This document shows positions 6,831 through 13,449 of a DNA stretch of 13,449 nucleotides, piece by piece. The notes under the pieces are model-generated. The model worked only from the letters and a program-made list of their open reading frames with translations, made no database searches and was not told the origin of the DNA. This DNA is from JBKDZR01 sp047971485 (GTDB lineage Bacteria > Pseudomonadota > Alphaproteobacteria > Rhodobacterales > Rhodobacteraceae). The stretch covers positions 1 to 13,449 of the forward strand of contig JBKDZR010000099.1 of the NCBI GenBank assembly GCA_047971485.1, written 5' to 3'. Made by a program: the position numbers and the translations under genes. Positions within the stretch are counted from its first letter, which is position 1. Each line of letters opens with the position of its first letter.

Positions 6831-7511
6831 ATGCTGACAAAGAAACAGCTCGATCTCTTGCAGTTGATCAATGACAGATTGCAGCGGGACGGTGTGCCAC
6901 CCTCCTTCGATGAAATGAAGGAAGCCTTGGATCTGCGGTCCAAATCGGGGATCCATCGTTTGATCACGGCGCTGGAAGAGCGCGGCTTTATCCGGCGGCT
7001 GGCCCATAAGGCCCGTGCCATCGAGATTGTGAAACTGCCCGAGGCGCTTGAAAACCGCGGCTTTCAGCCACGGGTGATCGAAGGCGAAGGCAAAGCCGCA
7101 TCTCCTCAGGCCTCTGTCGGCAGCGGTTTCGCGCAGTTGACCATCATCGGCCGGATCGCCGCAGGCCTGCCGATCGAAGCGCTGGAAACCGGAGACAACA
7201 ATATCACCGTACCGTCGCGCATGCTGTCGGGTGCGGGTGAACATTATGCCCTGGAGGTGCGCGGCGATTCCATGATCGACGCGGGTATCAACGATGGCGA
7301 TGTCGTTGTCATTCGCGAAGGCTCTGATGCCGAGAATGGGGAAATCGTCGTGGCTATCGTCGAAGGCAACGAAGGTACGTTGAAACGTTTTCGTCGCCGG
7401 GGCAACATGATCGCGCTGGAAGCTGCGAATTCCGCCTATGAAACCCGTGTTTTGCCGGCAGAACATGTCGAGGTGCGGGGCAAACTGGTCGGTCTGATCC
7501 GGACCTACTGA
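6831..7511 (+). CDS. lexA: SOS response repressor LexA
   Basis: LexA represses DNA-damage genes and cleaves itself when stimulated by RecA filaments. With the ATG at 6831 it has 226 residues, normal for alphaproteobacterial LexA. The N-terminal winged helix begins MLTKKQLDLLQLI and includes GVPPSFDEMKEAL (21-33) and the recognition helix SKSGIHRLITALEERGFI (37-54). The C-terminal S24 peptidase domain has the Ala111-Gly112 cleavage site in GRIAAGLP, the nucleophile Ser147 in RGDSMID and the catalytic Lys185 in GTLKRF. The protein should be cleavable, as all three elements are intact. An upstream extension of 21 codons is open but would translate the promoter and is rejected. It is autoregulated through the SOS box about 40 bp upstream. 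Its last 7 bp overlap the end of the opposing comEC. Confidence 0.97.
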   Translation: MLTKKQLDLLQLINDRLQRDGVPPSFDEMKEALDLRSKSGIHRLITALEERGFIRRLAHKARAIEIVKLPEALENRGFQPRVIEGEGKAASPQASVGSGFAQLTIIGRIAAGLPIEALETGDNNITVPSRMLSGAGEHYALEVRGDSMIDAGINDGDVVVIREGSDAENGEIVVAIVEGNEGTLKRFRRRGNMIALEAANSAYETRVLPAEHVEVRGKLVGLIRTY

Positions 7512-9637
7512 CCCCCGCCGGCCAGACGCACGCCCGGATCATTCAGCCGACGTGCAATGTCAGCCACAACATCCTCCCCTTCCGGCAGGGATGGACGTGT
7601 CCCACGTCCATCCGCCCATCTGCGCACATCAGGGGATGTCCAGAAGCGCAGACCGGATTGGTTTGCTACAGACCTGACCTCTATGCCTGATCCAGTCGGG
7701 ATCAGCGCCAGTGCCCCTGTTCGGGACAGATCCCGTGCAGTGACGATGTCACACCCCAGTTGCGGCGGATCCTGCAAAGGCGTGACGATCAAGGCCGCCT
7801 CCGGACAGACGGTCAAATCCCGCATCGCGCGGGTCGGCAATTGCACGACAGCGGGTCCGGGAAAGGCCGGGCTTGAACGCGCGGCGGCCAGGGCCTGATC
7901 TGCGCCATCTCCGTCATCTTCCAACCAAGCAAGGGCTGCATAGCCATCGCCTTTGGGCTTGTTCAAGGCCCGCCCCTCGGCTGTCATGACCCCAACCAGC
8001 CCACCGCTTTCCGCAATCAGAACAGAGGGCCGATCCGCAACGGACCACAACACCAAGGCCCCCACCATCGGCACCCCCCCCAGCCAACGCGCCCGTCCTT
8101 GCCAAAGAATGACGAACAGCCCGCCGACAATCATCATCGGCAATACCTCGGGTGGCGGTGCCGACACGTGGCGCACCGCCGCCTCACGCGTGGCAAACCA
8201 TTCGGCCACAGTCAGGATCCAGTCAATTCCCCAGCCCATCACCCGCAGCGCCAGGGGATGCAAACCAAACGGCGCCAGACAAACCGCCGCAACCGCAGCC
8301 GGAACCACGATACTTCCCATGGCCGGCACGGACATCAGGTTGGCGATCAGCCCATAAGTGGCGCTACGATTGAAATGCGCCGCACCAAACGGCGCCGTCG
8401 CCAACCCCGCCACCGCCGAAGACAGCACCAGCGCCATCACCGGTCGCGCCCAGCCAGGCAATCGTGGGACCCGTTCATCGCGCAGTCCGGAAAATACCCA
8501 GACCAAAGCCGTCGTCGCCGCGAAAGACATTTGGAAACCGGCACCCAAAAGCGCATCTGGCTGAAGCAGCAGGATCAGAACAGCCGCCAGTGCCACTGCC
8601 CGCAATGTCAGGGCGCGCTGGTCGATCATCACCGCACAGAGCATCACGGCCGCCATCAGAAACGCCCGCTGCGTAGAGACCGGCGCCCCCGACAATCCCA
8701 GATAGACCGCCGCCGCCGCCAGCGCTACGCCCGCGCCAATCTTGCGCGCATTCACCCGCAGGGCCAGTGCCGGGATCAGGGCCAAACCCGTGCGGACCGC
8801 CAGAAACACCACCCCCACCAACAGCCCGACATGCAAGCCCGAGATGGCCAGCAGATGGGCCAGGTTGGTGTCGCGCATGATGTCCAGCGTCTGACGCGAC
8901 AGGGCCGAACGATCCCCCGTGGTCACCGCAGCGGCAAACGCCCCTGTCTGCCCATCAAGCTGCGCCTGCACTGCCGCTGACAGGGCCATGCGCAGCGCAT
9001 AGATCCGCACATCCAGACCCTGGCGTTCCGGCTCGGCCAGCGCAAGAACCGGCGTCCGGGCATAGCCGACCGCGCCCAACCGTTCAAACCAGGCCAGACG
9101 TCGGAAATCGAAGCCCCCCGGCTCTGACGCCCGTGGTGGTGGCGACAAATGGGCGGTGACAATCACGCGCAAACCTGGGGTCAGGTCAATCGGGGGATCT
9201 TCACCATGCAGGGAAATCCGTACCTTTTCAGGGGTTCGGTTTGGTGAGGTTTGCTTCAGAACCAATTGATCCAGAGTTATTCTTTTGGCATCGCTTTGGG
9301 ATCTGTCCAATTCGATGATCCGCCCTTCGACCGGGCCGTAATAGCGAAACTCCAGCACCGGGGCCGCCACCAGATTTGCCCGCACCACAGCCAGCCCAAA
9401 GCCTGACGAAGCCAACACGATGGCCGTCAGAAGCGGGGCCAGGCTTTCCGGGCACCAGCGATGCAGGATCAGGCCCAGGCAGGCCACACAGGCAACTGCG
9501 GCACAGGCCAATGCCCCTGGTTCGACCGGCAACAGGAAGTACCCCCCGATCCCGGCGCCGAGACAGACCGGCACCCACAGGATCAGGTGCCCGCGCTGAC
9601 CGTCGAGAAGACGGCCGATGACAAGATCTGGCCGCAT
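7505..9637 (-). CDS. comEC: ComEC/Rec2-type DNA uptake channel protein
   Basis: ComEC is the inner-membrane channel that brings single-stranded DNA into the cytoplasm during transformation; in Rhodobacter capsulatus its homologue is needed to receive gene transfer agent DNA. The 710 residues show an N-terminal membrane pair (about 18-90), a soluble DUF4131/OB-like region (95-205), and the Competence domain: GDRS (241-244), HLLAISGLHVG (261-271), GAPVSTQRAFLM (318-329), GFQMSFAATTA (367-377) and NLMSVPAMG (433-441), with multiple membrane helices to about 535. The remaining C-terminus (VLIAESGGLVGVMT onward) lacks the HxHxDH metallo-beta-lactamase motif, as is typical for alphaproteobacteria. 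The frame is open to 9904, overlapping gltX; ATG 9637 (MRPDLVIGRLLDGQRGHL) was chosen because the codons before it include rare AGG, GGA and TTA and a palindrome. ATG 9745 is the alternative; neither has a strong ribosome site. Confidence 0.92.
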   Translation of the reverse strand: MRPDLVIGRLLDGQRGHLILWVPVCLGAGIGGYFLLPVEPGALACAAVACVACLGLILHRWCPESLAPLLTAIVLASSGFGLAVVRANLVAAPVLEFRYYGPVEGRIIELDRSQSDAKRITLDQLVLKQTSPNRTPEKVRISLHGEDPPIDLTPGLRVIVTAHLSPPPRASEPGGFDFRRLAWFERLGAVGYARTPVLALAEPERQGLDVRIYALRMALSAAVQAQLDGQTGAFAAAVTTGDRSALSRQTLDIMRDTNLAHLLAISGLHVGLLVGVVFLAVRTGLALIPALALRVNARKIGAGVALAAAAVYLGLSGAPVSTQRAFLMAAVMLCAVMIDQRALTLRAVALAAVLILLLQPDALLGAGFQMSFAATTALVWVFSGLRDERVPRLPGWARPVMALVLSSAVAGLATAPFGAAHFNRSATYGLIANLMSVPAMGSIVVPAAVAAVCLAPFGLHPLALRVMGWGIDWILTVAEWFATREAAVRHVSAPPPEVLPMMIVGGLFVILWQGRARWLGGVPMVGALVLWSVADRPSVLIAESGGLVGVMTAEGRALNKPKGDGYAALAWLEDDGDGADQALAAARSSPAFPGPAVVQLPTRAMRDLTVCPEAALIVTPLQDPPQLGCDIVTARDLSRTGALALIPTGSGIEVRSVANQSGLRFWTSPDVRRWADGRGTRPSLPEGEDVVADIARRLNDPGVRLAGGGQ

Positions 9638-9697
9638 CCGACGCCCGGCATCCCGCTGAGTTGCGTAACGATCCTGCGCCGGGAAGGTTTCAAGATA

Positions 9698-9713
9698 GTT
9701 AACGCGCGTTAAC
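9698..9713. repeat. Perfect 16-bp palindrome GTTAACGCGCGTTAAC in the comEC-gltX spacer
   Basis: The 16 bases are their own reverse complement, with TTAA at 9699-9702 and 9709-9712 separated by 6 nt. It lies 61 bp upstream of the chosen comEC start and about 80 bp upstream of gltX. It resembles the CtrA site TTAA-N7-TTAA but with one base less between the half sites. A regulator-binding role is inference. Confidence 0.6.
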
Positions 9714-9754
9714 CTTACGCTTCCCTTTCCTGTGATCCTGAGCATGGCGCAGAT

Positions 9755-9782
9755 TTGACACCGCTGACCCAGCCGGTAAGGG
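9755..9782 (+). promoter_or_regulatory. Possible gltX promoter (TTGACA-N16-TAAGGG)
   Basis: A perfect TTGACA at 9755-9760 is followed at 16 nt by TAAGGG (9777-9782), a weak -10. If used, transcription would start near 9789, removing the ribosome site of the first ATG (9792) and leaving only the second ATG (9810) with a leader. That conflict keeps the confidence low. Confidence 0.25.
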
Positions 9783-9791
9783 AGGGGATAA

Positions 9792-11222
9792 ATGACGGAG
9801 ACTATCATCATGCCAGATCGCGCAGAAACCGGGGTTGTCACCCGTTTCGCCCCCTCACCGACCGGATTTCTGCATATCGGCGGGGCGCGCACCGCGCTGT
9901 TCAACTGGCTCTATGCCCGGGCGCGTGGTGGCAAGTTCCTGCTGCGGATCGAAGATACGGACAGGGCCCGCTCGACCCCCGAAGCAACCCGCGCGATCCT
10001 CGACGGGCTGGCCTGGCTGCGCCTGGATCATGACGGCGAGGCGATCAGCCAATTCGACGGCGCCGCCCGCCATGCCGAGATCGCGCAAGCCATGTTGGCA
10101 AAGGGGCACGCCTATAAATGCTTTGCCACCCCCGAAGAAATCACCGCTTTTCGTGAAACCGCGCGCGCCGAGGGCCGGTCCACCTTGTTCTTGTCGCCCT
10201 GGCGCGATGCCGATCCGGCCGCCCACCCCGATGCGCCCTTTGTCATCCGTCTCAAGGCCCCGCGCACCGGCGAAACGATAGTCGACGATCAGGTGCAGGG
10301 TCCGGTGACGTTCCGCAACGATCAGTTGGACGACATGGTTCTGCTGCGCTCGGACGGAACGCCGACCTACATGCTGGCGGTGGTTGTCGATGACCATGAC
10401 ATGGGCGTGACCCATGTGATCCGGGGCGACGATCATCTGGCCAATGCGGCGCGCCAGGCCCAGATTTATCACGCCATGGATTGGTACGAACCGGTCTGGG
10501 CCCATATCCCGCTGATCCACGGCCCCGATGGCAAGAAACTGTCCAAGCGCCATGGGGCAGTCGGTATCGGCGAATACCGCACCATGGGCTATGCGATTGA
10601 AGGCATGCGCAATTACCTGACCCGGCTGGGCTGGAGCCATGGCGATGACGAGGTCTTTACCACTGCCCAGGCGCTGGAATGGTTCGATCTGGACGGGATT
10701 GGTCGCTCGCCCGCGCGCCTGGACTTCAAGAAGCTGGACCATGTGTCCGGTCAGCACATCGCCATGAGCGACGATGCTGCGTTGCTGCAAGAGATCGAGG
10801 CCTTCCTGGCGGCCACCGGCGCCCCAGCCTTTGACACCGATCAACATCGCGGGATGCTTGCCGCCATGCCCTGCCTGAAAGAGCGCGCGAAGACCATACC
10901 GGAACTCCTTGAAAAAGCACATTTCGTTTTGACGAAACGCCCCATTCTTCCCGATGAAAAGGCGGCCAAGGCGCTGGATCCCGCAGCACTTGAGCTATTG
11001 CTCGAATTGACGCCGCAACTGCAAACTGTTAGCTGGACACGTGACGCGCTGGAAGCGACTGTAAGCTCGGTCGCAGCGGCGATGGGGACAAAGATGGGCA
11101 AAGTTGCGCAACCCTTGCGGGCGGCGCTGGCCGGACGAACGGCAACGCCCAGTGTCTTCGACATGATGCTCGTCATCGGCCGGGATGAAACAATCGGCCG
11201 GTTGACGGATTGTACAGGCTAA
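9792..11222 (+). CDS. gltX: Glutamate--tRNA ligase
   Basis: GltX activates glutamate with ATP and charges tRNA-Glu. It is a class I synthetase of 476 residues, the usual bacterial length. The ATP-binding HIGH-type motif is in RFAPSPTGFLHIGGARTALF (18-37) and the KMSKS-type loop is KKLSKRHGA (248-256). FRNDQLDDMVLLRSDGTPTY and HVIRGDDHLANAARQ between them are typical of GluRS. The C-terminal helical region (from about 320) forms the anticodon-binding part. Alphaproteobacteria often carry two GltX copies, one of which may also charge tRNA-Gln before amidation; I cannot tell which this is. ATG 9792 has a GGAGG at 9781-9785 with a 6-nt spacer. A second in-frame ATG at 9810 has its own GGAG (9797-9800) 9 nt upstream and is a real alternative. 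It is followed by gltA after 63 bp. Confidence 0.96.
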   Translation: MTETIIMPDRAETGVVTRFAPSPTGFLHIGGARTALFNWLYARARGGKFLLRIEDTDRARSTPEATRAILDGLAWLRLDHDGEAISQFDGAARHAEIAQAMLAKGHAYKCFATPEEITAFRETARAEGRSTLFLSPWRDADPAAHPDAPFVIRLKAPRTGETIVDDQVQGPVTFRNDQLDDMVLLRSDGTPTYMLAVVVDDHDMGVTHVIRGDDHLANAARQAQIYHAMDWYEPVWAHIPLIHGPDGKKLSKRHGAVGIGEYRTMGYAIEGMRNYLTRLGWSHGDDEVFTTAQALEWFDLDGIGRSPARLDFKKLDHVSGQHIAMSDDAALLQEIEAFLAATGAPAFDTDQHRGMLAAMPCLKERAKTIPELLEKAHFVLTKRPILPDEKAAKALDPAALELLLELTPQLQTVSWTRDALEATVSSVAAAMGTKMGKVAQPLRAALAGRTATPSVFDMMLVIGRDETIGRLTDCTG

Positions 11223-11285
11223 GGCTGGATAATCAGGGCTACCGGTCTGCGCCGGCACCGCGCGGAAGACAGGAGAAAACGATAA

Positions 11286-12596
11286 ATGGCTGATACGAAA
11301 CAATCGTCGCAATCCAAGACGGCGACCCTGACCTTCAACGGCAAGACGCTGGACCTGCCGGTACGCTCGCCCACCATGGGCCCCGACGCGATCGATATCA
11401 CCAAGCTGTACAGTCAGGGTGATCTGTTCACCTACGACCCCGGCTTCACCTCTACGGCGGCGTGCCAATCGACGATCACCTTTATCGACGGCGACAAGGG
11501 TGAATTGCTGCATCGCGGCTATCCGATCGACCAGTTGGCCGCGAAATCTCATTATCTCGAACTGTGCTATCTGCTGCTTTATGGCGAGTTGCCCACCGCC
11601 AGCGAATTGGAAGATTTCGAAACCCGGATCACCCGCCACACCATGCTGCATGAACAGATGCAGAATTTCTTCCGCGGGTTCCGGCGCGATGCCCATCCGA
11701 TGGCGGTGATGGTTGGCGTAGTGGGGGCGATGTCGGCCTTTTACCACGATTCGACCGATATCTCCGATCCTTGGCAGCGCGAGGTCGCCACGATCCGTCT
11801 GGTTGCCAAGATGCCGACCATTGCGGCCTGGGCATTCAAGTATCACGTCGGCCAGCCCTTCGTGTATCCGCGCAACGATCTGGACTATGCCTCGAACTTC
11901 CTGCGCATGTGCTTTTCCGTGCCTGCCGAGGATTACGAGGTCGATCCGATCCTCAGCCGTGCCATGGACCGCATCTTCATGCTGCACGCCGATCACGAAC
12001 AGAACGCCTCGACCTCGACCGTGCGGCTGGCGTCTTCCTCGGGGGCGAACCCGTTTGCCTGTATCGCGGCCGGCATTGCCTGTCTGTGGGGGCCGGCCCA
12101 TGGTGGCGCCAACCAGGCCTGTCTGGAAATGCTGAAGGAAATCGGCACCCCCGATCGCATCCCCGAATTCATCGCCCGCGCCAAGGACAAGAACGATCCG
12201 TTCCGCCTGATGGGCTTTGGCCACCGGGTCTACAAGAACTTCGACCCGCGCGCGACGGTGATGAAGCAATCCGCCGATGAAGTTCTGGATCTGCTGGGGG
12301 TCGAAAACAACCCGATCCTCCAGGTCGCCAAGGAACTGGAAGCCCAGGCCCTGGCCGATCCGTATTTCGCCGATAAAAAGCTGTTCCCCAATGTCGATTT
12401 CTATTCGGGGATCATCCTTGAGGCGATGGGCTTCCCAACCTCGATGTTCACCCCGATCTTCGCCGTATCGCGGACCGTCGGCTGGGTATCGCAGTGGAAG
12501 GAAATGCTGGTCGATCCGGAACAGAAGATCGGCCGTCCGCGGCAGGTTTATACCGGCGCGCCGACCCGTGACTATGTGGATGTCGAAAAGCGCTGA
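11286..12596 (+). CDS. gltA: Citrate synthase (hexameric, type II)
   Basis: GltA condenses acetyl-CoA and oxaloacetate to citrate, the entry step of the TCA cycle. The 436 residues match the long Gram-negative type. The core block MDRIFMLHADHEQNAST (227-243) leads into GANPFACIAAGIACLWGPAHGG (253-274). The catalytic triad is His272 (GPAHGG), His313 (GFGHRVYKNFDPRA, 311-323) and Asp371 (NVDFYSG), equivalent to E. coli His264, His305 and Asp362. The C-terminal GRPRQVYTGAPTRDY is typical. It could in principle be a 2-methylcitrate synthase, but the length and motif set favour true GltA. The ribosome site AGGAG (11271-11275) lies 10 nt before the ATG. A strong terminator follows 23 nt after the stop. 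Confidence 0.97.
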   Translation: MADTKQSSQSKTATLTFNGKTLDLPVRSPTMGPDAIDITKLYSQGDLFTYDPGFTSTAACQSTITFIDGDKGELLHRGYPIDQLAAKSHYLELCYLLLYGELPTASELEDFETRITRHTMLHEQMQNFFRGFRRDAHPMAVMVGVVGAMSAFYHDSTDISDPWQREVATIRLVAKMPTIAAWAFKYHVGQPFVYPRNDLDYASNFLRMCFSVPAEDYEVDPILSRAMDRIFMLHADHEQNASTSTVRLASSSGANPFACIAAGIACLWGPAHGGANQACLEMLKEIGTPDRIPEFIARAKDKNDPFRLMGFGHRVYKNFDPRATVMKQSADEVLDLLGVENNPILQVAKELEAQALADPYFADKKLFPNVDFYSGIILEAMGFPTSMFTPIFAVSRTVGWVSQWKEMLVDPEQKIGRPRQVYTGAPTRDYVDVEKR

Positions 12597-12619
12597 CCGG
12601 CGTACGCCGCAAACCAGAT

Positions 12620-12650
12620 GGCCCGGGTCTGTCCCGGGCCTTTTTGTTTT
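12620..12650 (+). terminator. Intrinsic terminator after gltA
   Basis: An 8-bp perfect GC stem pairs GGCCCGGG (12620-12627) with CCCGGGCC (12633-12640) around the 5-nt loop TCTGT, and is followed by TTTTTGTTTT (12641-12650). It begins 24 nt after the gltA stop and is the only textbook Rho-independent terminator in the window. Confidence 0.95.
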
Positions 12651-12680
12651 CACCTGATCCCCTGTTCGTCCCAGCCCGCC

Positions 12681-12709
12681 TTGCCCGGCCCGCCCGCATT
12701 GGCTAGGAC
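12681..12709 (+). promoter_or_regulatory. Weak candidate purB promoter
   Basis: TTGCCC (12681-12686) and TAGGAC (12704-12709) are separated by 17 nt, placing a start near 12716, some 22 nt before the purB ATG. Both boxes are partial matches. A promoter is expected here because the gltA terminator lies just upstream. Confidence 0.35.
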
Positions 12710-12737
12710 CGGGGCAATCCGTCATGAAAGGCCCAAG

Positions 12738-13449
12738 ATGATCCCTCGTTATTCCCGCCCCGACATGGTCGCCATCTGGTCGCCGGAAACCAAGTTCCGC
12801 ATCTGGTACGAGATCGAGGCCCATGCCTGCGATGCCATGGCCGATCTGGGTGTGATCCCCAAGGCCAATGCCGAAGCCGTGTGGAAGGCCAAGGACGTGG
12901 AATTCAACGTCGCCCGGATCGACGAGATCGAGGCCGTCACCAAGCATGACGTCATCGCCTTTCTGACCCATCTGTCGGAAATCGTCGGCGCGGATGAGGC
13001 GCGTTTCGTGCACCAGGGGATGACATCCTCGGATGTGCTGGACACCACGCTGAACGTGCAACTGACCCGCGCCGCCGATATCTTGCTGGCGGACATGGAC
13101 GGGCTGCTGGCCGCGCTGAAACGGCGCGCCTATGAGCACAAGGATACGGTGCGCATTGGCCGCTCCCACGGGATCCACGCTGAACCGACCACAATGGGCC
13201 TGACCTTCGCGCGCTTCTACGCGGAAATGGACCGCAACCGCGATCGCCTGGCCCGCGCCCGGGCCGAGATCGCCACCGGCGCCATTTCCGGCGCGGTCGG
13301 CACCTTCGCCAATATCGACCCGGCGGTTGAGGATCATGTCTGCAAGCAGATGGGCCTGACCCCGGAACCGATCAGCACCCAGGTCATCCCACGCGACCGC
13401 CACGCCATGTTCTTTGCCACCCTCGGCGTCATCGCCAGCAGTATCGAGA
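12738..13449 (+). CDS. purB: Adenylosuccinate lyase (5' part, 3' end outside window)
   Basis: PurB releases fumarate from SAICAR and from adenylosuccinate, two steps of purine nucleotide synthesis. The visible 237 residues begin MIPRYSRPDMVAIWSPETKF, typical of the shorter (about 430-residue) PurB type, so nearly half is missing. Conserved are KHDV (69-72), the substrate loop MTSSDVLDT (95-103) and GRSHGIHAEPTTMG (141-154) with the catalytic His. The fumarase/aspartase signature (SSxMPxKxN) should follow beyond the window end. The ATG at 12738 has AAAGG (12727-12731) at a 6-nt spacing. The gene stands apart from gltA, behind a terminator, so it is probably transcribed separately. Confidence 0.96.
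   Translation, partial: MIPRYSRPDMVAIWSPETKFRIWYEIEAHACDAMADLGVIPKANAEAVWKAKDVEFNVARIDEIEAVTKHDVIAFLTHLSEIVGADEARFVHQGMTSSDVLDTTLNVQLTRAADILLADMDGLLAALKRRAYEHKDTVRIGRSHGIHAEPTTMGLTFARFYAEMDRNRDRLARARAEIATGAISGAVGTFANIDPAVEDHVCKQMGLTPEPISTQVIPRDRHAMFFATLGVIASSIE

Noticed and set aside
8099..8980. A 293-codon plus-strand open frame opposite comEC
   Set aside because: Composition is dominated by Arg, Gln and His with no domain; it is the reverse of ComEC membrane helices.
9855..10922. A 355-codon minus-strand open frame opposite gltX
   Set aside because: It is antisense to conserved GltX sequence including both synthetase motifs and shows no independent features.
10922..10937. Hairpin TTTCGT-TTTG-ACGAAA inside gltX
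   Set aside because: It lies in coding sequence for HFVLTKR, has no following T tract, and a 6-bp stem of this kind is expected by chance.
11202..11233. Possible gltA promoter: TTGACG at 11202-11207 and GATAAT at 11228-11233
   Set aside because: Each box is a good match alone, but the spacing is 20 nt, too long for a usual sigma-70 promoter; no better pair was found in the 63-bp gap.
10995..13403. An 802-codon minus-strand open frame opposite gltX, gltA and purB
   Set aside because: It lies antisense to three clearly conserved enzymes, crosses the gltA terminator, is rich in His/Gly/Arg, and has no family motif; typical of the antisense frame in high-GC genes.

Overview
The window is ordinary core chromosome of a GC-rich alphaproteobacterium, most likely Rhodobacteraceae (Rhodobacter/roseobacter type). 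Three things point there. The gene order is trpE ... trpG-trpD-trpC-moaC-moeA-lexA, then comEC reversed, then gltX-gltA. The lexA promoter carries a direct-repeat SOS box of the alphaproteobacterial type (GAAC-N7-GAAC, the complement of GTTC-N7-GTTC). The ComEC lacks the C-terminal metallo-hydrolase domain, as is usual in this group. I see no mobile elements, tRNA or rRNA genes, CRISPR arrays or signs of recent transfer.

Layout: positions 1-921 are the 3' part of trpE (anthranilate synthase component I). A 359-bp convergent gap with hairpins follows. A minus-strand gene (about 1281-2507) encodes a membrane-anchored, Pro/Ala-rich protein that I cannot assign firmly. Its C-terminal 160 residues may be a very diverged YibQ-type polysaccharide deacetylase fold. 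From 2698 to 6758 five plus-strand genes (trpG, trpD, trpC, moaC, moeA) are joined by stop/start overlaps of 1-4 bp at every junction, so they form one translationally coupled operon for tryptophan and molybdenum cofactor synthesis. lexA (6831-7511) has its own SOS-box promoter in the 72-bp gap after moeA. Its 3' end overlaps by 7 bp the 3' end of comEC, which runs on the minus strand from about 9637 to 7505. A 154-bp divergent spacer with a perfect 16-bp palindrome separates comEC from gltX (9792-11222). Then come gltA (11286-12596) with a textbook intrinsic terminator, and the 5' part of purB (12738 to the window end).

How the genes relate: TrpE and TrpG form anthranilate synthase; TrpD and TrpC carry out the following phosphoribosyl transfer and the indole-glycerol-phosphate synthase step. 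MoaC and MoeA act early and late in molybdenum cofactor synthesis. LexA is the SOS repressor, ComEC a DNA-uptake channel, GltX charges tRNA-Glu, GltA opens the TCA cycle and PurB acts in purine synthesis.

I found no convincing new biological system. The items most worth checking are the minus-strand protein between trpE and trpG, the palindrome upstream of comEC (close to but not exactly a CtrA site), and the terminator-less lexA/comEC tail overlap. All family assignments come from reading motifs by eye; no database search was run.
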